A stretch of 64,000 bases of DNA, from the NCBI GenBank assembly GCA_027924645.1, contig BSBN01001150.1:868001-932000 (forward strand), written 5' to 3'. Shown in pieces: positions 56,080-64,000 of the stretch. The translations under genes and the position numbers were made by a program. The notes under the pieces were generated by a model. The model saw only the letters and a program-made list of their open reading frames with translations, had not been told where the DNA came from and did not search any database. This DNA comes from Cunninghamia lanceolata. Its lineage: Eukaryota; Streptophyta; Pinopsida; Cupressales; Cupressaceae. Position 1 is the stretch's first letter, and each line of letters begins with the position of its first letter.

Positions 56080-57790
56080 CCATCATGTGTGTGTATGTGT
56101 GTGTGGGTGTGTGTGTGAAATTTAGCATTTACTTTGTATATGTATGAAGTGTGTTTTTGAACAAACTATGTGTGAAGTGATTGAACTAACTTTGTGGGAA
56201 GAGTGTATTTTAACTTTGGCATTCACTTTTTGAGTGTGAACTTTCACATACACTTTGTGTTTGAACTTTGGAATTCACTTTCTATGTGTGGACTTTCACA
56301 TTCACTTTGTGTTTTAACATTAGCATTCACTTTTCCTATGTGTGAAGCATGTTTTTGAACTAACTTTGGCATTAATTTTGTATGTGTGAAATCTTAGTGA
56401 ACTACCTTTGGTATTCACTTTTTTGATCTATTTACCTTTTGTGTGTTTGTGTAAGTTTGAAATTTTGCATTTACATAGTGTGAATTGAAAATTGAGATGT
56501 TTAAATTTTAATTCTTACTGTTGTGTGTGAAGTGTGTGTTTGAACTTTAGCATTCACTTTTTATGTGTCTGAAGCATGTGTTTGAACTAACTTTGGCAAT
56601 CACTTTGTATGAAGTGTTTAGATTTCACCTTTCACTTAGATTTGATTATCTTATTGTGTATGTGTATGTGTGTGTGTGTGTGTGTGAACTTTAGTGTTTA
56701 CTTCATATATGTATGATGTGATTGAACTAACTTTGTGTGAAGAGTGCATTATAACTTTGGCACTCACTTTATGTGTGCAAACTTTCACATTCACTTTATG
56801 TGAAGAGTGTGTTAACTTTGGCACCCACTTTGTGTGTGTGAGTGTACTAATTTTAGCATTCACTTTATGTGCATATTTGAACTTTATCATTTACTTTGTA
56901 TATGTATGAAGTGTGTTTGAACAAGCTATGTATGAAATGATTGAACTAACTTCAAGTGTGAAGAGTGTGTTTTAACTTCAACATTTACTTTATGTGTGGT
57001 TGTAATTAGGCATGTCTGAACTTGAGTGTTTATCTCATGTGTGGTTAAACTAATTGTGAAGCATGTTTAAACTTGGGAACATGTTCACTTTCTATGTGTA
57101 AAGTGTGTGTTTTAACTTTGACATTGATCTTGTGTGAATTGTGTGTTTGAAATTTAATTTTGGAATTCACCTGGTGTGGTGTGTGTTTGATCAAATTGTA
57201 TGTGAAGTGTGTTTGCACTTTAGTATGTTTTGTAACTTTGGCAATCAATTTATATGTGTGTGTTTGTATTTTCCCATGTTGAACTTAGTGTTTACTCCAT
57301 GTGTTTTTGTACTAACTTTGTGTGAATTAAGTATGTTTATGTGAATTGTGCGTGTGTGTGAGCTTGAAAGTTAACTTAGGCATTCACTTTAAACTTTGAT
57401 GTTCACTTTGTATGGAATGTGATTTAAAGATTTGACATTCTTTTGTTTGTTTGTATGAATGAACTTTGGCTATCACTTTGTGTGGCTCGTGTATGAATGA
57501 ACATGTGTGTGAATAAAATTTGGCTATCATTTTGTGTGGCTCATGAATGAATAAACATGTTTGTGTGTGAACTTTGGCATCCACTCTATGTGTGTGCACA
57601 TGTGTGTGTGAATGAACTTTAGCATTCCCTCTATGTGCACATGTATGTGTGTGTGAATGAACTTTGGCATTCATTGTGTATTTGTGTGTAGAAAATACTT
57701 TGATGTTCATTTGTGTGAAGTGTATATGTACAAATTCTTTCAAAATTTAATGATGTTCACTTTGTGTGTATATGTATTTGACATCGGATG
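56080..57790. repeat. GT-rich minisatellite, unit about GTGTGTTTGAACTTTGGCATTCACTTT
   Basis: TTTGGCATTCACTTT (with TTTAGCATT and GGAATTCAC variants) recurs dozens of times, linked by TGTGTGTGAA or TGTGAAGTGTG spacers of variable length, so the period drifts between about 25 and 45 bp. Pure (TG)n runs occur at 56086-56115 and 56655-56685. The His/Thr-rich minus-strand frames are a by-product of the repeat. Confidence 0.85.
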
Positions 57791-60308
57791 GAAATGGTTC
57801 TTAAGAAAAACTCCCATGGGGATCATTGCCGAGCTTTTCTCCATTTAGTTCAACCCTATAACATGTCATCTCATATTACTAGGAATTACACACACAAATT
57901 ACTAAGAAAATAAAAGAACATGATAAACATGAGAGAATTTTTTAAAATCACATAAAATTAAATGCATATCTTTTTTGAATATATTTCCAACTTTGAAATA
58001 CAATATTTTCAAAGATAAATCATAGTGAAAACATTTCACTTTACATTTACAAATATATTGCACTTGGAAAAAAGAATAATTTTACATCATAAGTTAATCA
58101 TGAAGTAAACTGCATCTAGAACCTTGATATCTATTTCACAAGTCTCATTGAGTCTTCTGCTATAGAGGGAGAGCATCATCTGAGTGCTTTACCTCCAACT
58201 ACAGACCGATGGTCCCCTGTACATCTTCCTTCCTAAAAGTGCCCCTACCCTTCACAAAGATTATAGACATAAGGATTTCCAACAAGTTTCCATCTAAGTT
58301 CTAGTGTCATGTCTGACATGACTCAATTGACCATACGACTCTAGACAATCTTCTAGCTAAGTATGATCATTCTGACAGGTCACACCATCTAGACACGATG
58401 AACTGACTGATGCATACAGAGACAAATGCATCACTTTGGCCAAAGTTTCTATATAAATATATGTTTGCAATAAATGTAGTCATGTGTCTGCACACCTCTA
58501 AATTGACTTGGAAACTACCCCATCCTACAATTGATTTGTTTGACTAGTAACTCTAAACATGAATTGTCTTGACTAAACTCAAATTCTAGTCAATCTGACT
58601 TATAATTTAATCCATAATCTAGGATATATACACAGTATATATTTTAGATGATTTTGATTTTTTATAGAGTCCTTAATTGCATTATTGCAAATATCAAGGT
58701 CTATGACTTCCTTTCATTCTACTCCAAGACTCATAAATTAAGCTCTCTTGTGCTATATGTCGAGTTGTCGAATCTATCAAGAAATCACTTAATTTAAGCA
58801 AAGTACGACTTAGACTTTACTCTAATTTACACTGTATAGAACTATGGTTTTCTCGATGATTTAAACTATCAACCGTAACTTACAATAGACTATAACAAAG
58901 TCATAACTGACTTATAATTTTAAGCTTTCTAAACCCTTTCAGGTTGAATCTAGGGTTTTTAACTTCTCTAACACTATATCTATTATCAAAACTCTTGTTA
59001 TCTAAATATAAGAATGTAAAATAATAAAACATGAATATAATATCGTCTAGTCTTTTCTAGACCACTTAGGCACTAAACGAATTCACATTTCTCATAAAAA
59101 TATGAATTTCTATATTCATATAAATAATACCTTAATGTATACTATCTTTATCATCAATACTCTTAACTAAGTTTAATCTTATAATCTAGATAGGTTTTGA
59201 TTCTACGATAACAATATAATGCTTTTGACCTCTTGGTCTTCTCAAGTCAACTAAATTTCTATAATGAAAAGATTAAGAACTAATGTTTAATATCCTATGT
59301 TTATCTTGATAATACTTATCATTGTTGTTGAATGAGTAAGTGATATTGTATCACTATACAAAGTTGTTCTTAATGATAACAATATCATTTTTTTTATTAT
59401 ATTCTAACATAAATGAATATCAATTCCAAAGTCTTTGATCTCAAGGCATAAAACTTATACCATTATCTCATTGTGATACATAAACCTATTTATATCTTGA
59501 ACTTTCTACATAGAATAGATTTTGAACTCACATAGAATATCTTTCAAATATCATGATGATACATGTCATTGTTGAGGATTTCTTACGTGATGACATATCA
59601 CTATTCTAGATGTTTTGAAATATATTCATAGCTTCTCTATTTATTCTACAATAGGAATAATTCAAACACAAAATCATTTGATCAAAAAGCAATAAAACTT
59701 ATACATTCCTACTCTTAACCTTCCTAGGTTAAATTCATAATTCTGGTAAGGCTTGGTCTCTACAAATGCATACATAACTTCTCCTAGTTATACATTCCAA
59801 CCTAATCAGCCAACAATTTTTTTAGTCAATGAGAAGACGAATTTTAAGATCTATTCCTGTGTTTCTTCCCTATGGTGGTAATTTACTTGCATCTCTTTTC
59901 CTTGCATATGACTTTGCATTAGTGAATCTTGAGCTTTATTGATAAAATCATAAGTTTGGTGGAGGAATGAGGGTTTGAACTCTGTGCATGTAATATGGTG
60001 TTTTCAATTTCTTGTTCTTCTGCTTATTTCCTTAGAATCTTGCACTTACAGTGGTCATGATTGTGCAAAATATTGGTCATTCATTGCTTGTTATTTTGAT
60101 CTCACTAATGTTTGTTATATGAAGTGAAAAGCTAGGTGCAGAGGTTGTCCAAGCTATTTTACATTTTCCTTCTAAACCCTAAACCTCTTTTTCCTTTTTT
60201 TACAACTTAGAAGTAGGTTAGCATTTTCACTCAATTAAACATCTAACTGTTAGAGGTTATTTGGTATTCCAGATTGATATTACCAGCACATGCCCCTTGA
60301 AAAAACAT
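57791..60308. other. No gene recognised
   Basis: AT-rich, with dense stops in all frames. Phrases like GATATTGTATCACTAT and GACATATCACTATTC hint at old diverged repeats, but I cannot define a unit or ends. Confidence 0.5.
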
Positions 60309-62384
60309 TCACATTGTCCACTCTACTATTTTAACACTGTTGTGACCCAGTAAAACATGGACCTTAGGGTAAACCAAGATCATCAGTTTACCTTTTAGGA
60401 GAAGTAGAGTGATCATTTGTTCTACGTGAGTTGATGTGCCAAAATAGCCATCAACAGTTTCCTTCTCTAGTCTCTCTATTTCTTCCAGGTCTTTTCCCAT
60501 CAAAATATTTATTCTCCTTTTTGTTCTGAATTCCTTTGCTTTTTTTTGAGATATCTTGATCTTTCCTTCATCAGTGATGGATGGAACAACCTTTTCAATT
60601 GCATATTTTCTCATCTCAGCCTTTTTTCCCATGGCTTCATTTCTTTTGTTGGTGAGTAGGTCTGTAAGGCTTACAGGAAGCTGATCAATGAACTCAATTA
60701 GGGCCATCATGTACCTGATTATTGCTTCCTTAATTGTGACTTTGTCATCAGCAGGAATCTTATCATAAAGATCTACAACTTGTTTCAAAGCACCATGTTG
60801 TACTGTATAATTCATAGTGGCCTCAAGTTGTAGAGGCTCATGCTCAAATTCTTCTTGAGAAGTTTCTTCTTGAGTTCTTTTCTTTTCCTTTGGTGGTTTC
60901 TGCTTCTTCCTCTCCTTCTCTTGCTCTTTTCTTTCTTCTTTCAAACATATCATATTCTTCTTCATCTTCATCTTTATCTTCATCTTCATCTTCATCTTCT
61001 ATTTTCACCAGATTGATCTTTCCTCTCTTTGCTTGGACCTCAGGTCTATGTTTCTTTGTCTCTGTAGTCTTGGTCTGTACCAGAACTTCAGTAGCAATTC
61101 TTTTCCTATTCGGAGGTGTAGGAGCAAGTGTAGAGGATTTTGAAGAGGTAGCAGTAGCAAGGACAAACCTAAGTTTGTCCTTCTAGGAGTTTGTGAGGAA
61201 GAGGTGGTTAGAGGTTCTTTTGTTGAACCCTTGGGAGTATTAATCATTTCCTCCAATTTTGACTTCATCTTCTCTATTTTTTTCTCCACATCCTTCCTAA
61301 TTTTTTTGTTGGTGATTTCATCATAAGTTCCAAATCTTTCAGTACTAAGATCATGGGGCTTGTTGAGCAACATATCAGCATATCCAACCAAATCATATTT
61401 AGACACCTCATAAGGCAAAGTGGTTATCCAGAAATTTCTTGGCTCTACTGCCTCCATATACCAATTATCTTTGTCCACCATGAAGGTTATGTCATTCTTG
61501 TATTTTTCTACTACTTTTCCTGGTATCCTTTCCCTCATTTGTATGTCATTTTGAAATGTTTTGAAAAATCCCCAAAACAAAGTGTCACAATTTTTGTGAT
61601 CAGGGAAACTATGCATATAGTCCTTGATTTGATGAGCAATAGGGGTATCTACTTTCTAGACCATATTATTCATTACAATTAATTTCCTCAGAAAATAGAA
61701 CATAAGGCAAATGATTAAAGGACCATACTAGAATTTGTACTTTGTCTCCTTGGTTCTCTTCAAATTGTCCAACAATTGCTACCGCAAACATAGGTCATAG
61801 TCCTTCCCTTCTTTCACCATCTAATAAGTAGTATGAATAGCAGTGGTAGTAGCAGTCCCCTCTAGATTAGTGACATCATCCATAATTAGGTTTCTTTTAT
61901 CAAATTTCACTCTTGTAAGTCTCATCACCTCCTCATTCTTCAAAGCTTTCAATATAGGCATTGGTCCGGAGGAGCATAATCAGGTCACAGCTCTGATTGC
62001 TTCCTTTGTGATCATGTGAGGTTGGTCAAGGAAAAAGAAATCCTCATGGATTTGGCTCAATGTAATCCTGACCCAATCTTCTTCATAGCAGAAGTTGGGG
62101 AAACCCTTCCATATGTCTAGCCATTTTGCCTCAGCATTTGTAAACTCTAGATTTAATTGAAAATAATCACCTAGCAGATGATCATTCCTGAATTATTCCA
62201 ACTTTAGGTGATCATACTCATCCAGTTGTGAGTGGATGTATATCTAAACATCCTCTGTATGCAACACATTAGAGGGAATGCGAGAAAAGGCTCCATCCTT
62301 ATCGGTCTCTATGGATTTGTATGGATGTTTCTTCAATTTCAGTCTCGGTCTCTCCACAACATCAACTACTACTGGTGTTGCCAT
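60309..62384 (-). pseudogene. Copy 3: third large decayed gene of the same style
   Basis: The minus-strand ATG at 62384 opens MATPVVVDVVERPRLKLKKH. The recognisable order is LLGDYFQLNLEFTNAEAKWL, EDWVRITLSQIHEDFFFLDQ, PHMITKEAIRAVT, VMRLTRVKFDKRNLIMDDV, DTLFWGFFKTFQNDIQM, DNWYMEAVEPRNFWITTLPY, a coiled-coil piece (KKIRKDVEKKIEKMKSKLEE), an acidic GAA/GAT-encoded stretch near 60960-61010, a Lys/Glu-rich piece and a C-terminal helical region (ALKQVVDLYDKIPADDKVTI). Six or more stops and at least one frameshift near 61000-61140 break it. I recall similar predicted proteins as abundant in gymnosperm annotations but cannot verify that. Function unknown. It follows a copia gag fragment on the same strand, with its start about 550 bp downstream. 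Confidence 0.65.
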
Positions 62385-62929
62385 GATAATTCCTTCAGAA
62401 AACTAGGGTTTAACTAGAAAATTTGAAGAATACCTGATAATGTTGTCGTTAGGGTTTACACACATGTTCTATTGAAGATCTTCTCTCCTTTGCTCTTTCA
62501 CACACTTGAATTCATTCAAATGAGATCAAATTTTATCAAGTATCAACTAAATAGGCTTCTCACCAACCATGGTTTCTCCGCATTGATTGCATTCATCTAT
62601 TCTTGACCTAATCAACTTTTTAGTATACAAAGATCTATGATCACTCAGTAATCCTCCGCAAAGAGCCCATTTGCTCCAAAAATTTGATCAATCATCATAG
62701 TATCATTAGCCAGAAATTTCCATGTTACTTTTAACCATTATGTTGAAATTTCCAGCATCATATGCATTCAAGGGTTTGAAAAGTTTGCACTTGCAACTCC
62801 CCCTGAACCAGTACTTCCTCCTCTTAGTTTCCAAAGGATCCATCTGCACCAACCAGAGTTGTAGATCCTTCCTTTACTTCATTTCCTTCCTTATTCCTCC
62901 ATGTCATGTTCATTTCCTTCTTTTTTCTG
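62385..62929 (-). other. Linker between copia gag and copy 3
   Basis: No sustained frame. The minus strand contains GGTTCAGGGGGAGTTG (about 62800), resembling the PPT region of copia elements, then an AT-rich stretch up to the ATG of copy 3 that could serve as its 5' UTR. Confidence 0.4.
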
Positions 62930-64000
62930 AGAAATATAAATCTTCTTTTGAGGAGCAAAAGACCTTACACTCCTTCCCTTGTAGAACCTTGCAATGTGTC
63001 CTGATTTATTGCAATTGAAGCAGGTGATGCTAGATTCTTGAGCATGACCACCTCTTCTCACATTAGATCTTCAATTAGCAACCTTATGACCAAACTTGTT
63101 GCATGTGTAGCAGTAACCATAGAAGAATTGGGAAGTCATAACATTGTTCTTGTTTGTGAAACCATTCCTCATCATTTTACTTATGTATCCATTATCCCTA
63201 TGACTAACTGACACTAACTATGAGAGTTTACAACATTGTACCTTGGAGGCCTAAATGAGCTTTGATTCATCTTGCTTCTACATTCAACAATGTCATTGTG
63301 ACCAAACTTATTACAAGCATAGCAATTACCATTGAAAGCTTAAGGGTACATGGTAGGAGCAATTTGTTTACGAGTAGGATTTCTAAAAAATTTCTTCTTG
63401 TTGTTCTTTATTTGTCTCCAGACAGGAGTGAAGCCTTCTTCTTTTGCATCTCTAGAGGGATTCTTCTTAGGATCTTCAGTACAAGATTTTTCTTCCTTTG
63501 TTTCAGACTTTCCTTCTATGTTGAAGTTATCATAAAAGTTTGTAGATGAAATAATTATAGGACTTTTCCCCTTTTCAAAACCAAGGCCAGATTTTTTCTT
63601 TTGATGGATTTTGAGAGTTGATTAGTTCATCAAGAATCTTAGAACCTCCCTTCAGTTTTAACCCCTTGTCAATCTGTTCTTTTTCTTTTTCTAGATATTT
63701 TATCAGAGTAACAACTTGTTCTTCAAGTTTTGAACATTCAACAACTTTCTCATTGAGCTTGATATTTAGGCAGTCTTCAATCCTCTAGTCTTCTTCAACC
63801 ATGACTTTCAAATTAGAGATCATATCTTCTGCCTCCTTGAGTTTAATGTTACCTCCTTTATCTCCTTCTATTTGAGCTTTCAGTTTTCCAAATTCTTCTT
63901 TTGATTCTTTATCTTTTATCTTCAATTTCACAATTGTCTCCTTTGATTTTTCAAGCATGTCCTCATATTTTTGGTTTAGTTCTCTTGCTTCATCCAGATC
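62930..64000 (-). pseudogene. gag: Ty1/copia gag C-terminal part with three zinc knuckles (runs off the window)
   Basis: From the right edge leftwards on the minus strand: a coiled-coil-rich stretch (DLDEARELNQKYEDMLEKSK, LKAQIEGDKGG, KLEEQVVTLIKYLEKEKEQ) with stops, then three knuckles. CYACNKFGHNDIVEC near 63280-63324 has spacing C-X2-C-X4-H-X5-C. CYTCNKFGHKVAN near 63068-63112 has its last Cys replaced by a stop. CFNCNKSGHIARFY near 62985-63030 has its last Cys replaced by Tyr. Basic residues follow (KGRSVRSFAPQKK). The coil plus repeated CCHC layout resembles large copia Gags of the SIRE/Maximus type, whose usual knuckle is C-X2-C-X4-H-X4-C. No protease or integrase is seen after it. Confidence 0.75.

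Noticed and set aside
56651..57743. His/Thr-rich minus-strand frames (THTHTH repeats) over the GT region
   Set aside because: They are the translation of TG/CA repeats and repeat units; no start context, domain or splice structure.

Overview
This window is plant nuclear DNA from a large, repeat-rich genome. No intact host gene is visible. It is AT-rich, almost every recognisable feature belongs to an LTR retrotransposon or to a gene family carried among them, and there is no operon-like coding. Long LTRs, deep nesting and decayed ORFs of a recurrent large coiled-coil protein family point to a plant with a giant genome. A gymnosperm is my guess; this is inference only.

Layout. 1-6.85 kb: mostly unassigned DNA with small duplications and a weak candidate for a minus-strand gene start (3.79-4.30 kb). 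6,855-8,988: solo LTR with a perfect 5-bp target-site duplication (TSD), ATGAA. 9,334-19,814: a non-coding LARD-like element on the minus strand, with 3.68-kb LTRs, PBS and PPT, and an extra leader fragment beyond its 3' LTR. 19.8-20.0 kb: a SINE-like tail. 21.1-22.4 kb: a broken plant-mobile-domain gene beside an 18-bp degenerate repeat array.

24.4-44.3 kb is one plus-strand gene (copy 1) split by two LTR insertions. Element A is 25,419-28,498 (TSD AATTG). Element B is 29,292-42,462 (TSD AATCC). Element B is itself split by element C, 30,958-37,025 (TSD CCTCC). Removing A and B returns the host gene to its reading frame, so boundaries and insertion order are well fixed. 45.2-48.3 kb holds a Ty3/gypsy gag, PBS and part of an LTR (minus strand). 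48.3-54.9 kb is a second, related gene (copy 2, minus strand), split by a 3.3-kb solo LTR (50,640-53,956, TSD AGTTT) whose interior carries two arrays of short sense and antisense motifs. 56.1-57.8 kb is a GT-rich minisatellite. 60.3-62.4 kb is a third large decayed gene of the same style (copy 3, minus strand), next to a Ty1/copia gag fragment with three zinc knuckles (62.9-64.0 kb).

No reverse transcriptase, RNase H or integrase domain is recognisable anywhere, although at least six LTR elements are present. The LARD and elements A and C share a U5 end (GGGCATTACA-like) next to an initiator-tRNA-Met PBS, which suggests one absent autonomous partner moved all three. The most unusual structures are element A, whose two ends are both U5 ends because of a fold-back inverted duplication; the 120-bp inverted duplication in the left LTR of element B; and the recurrent arrays of short motifs in non-coding element regions.
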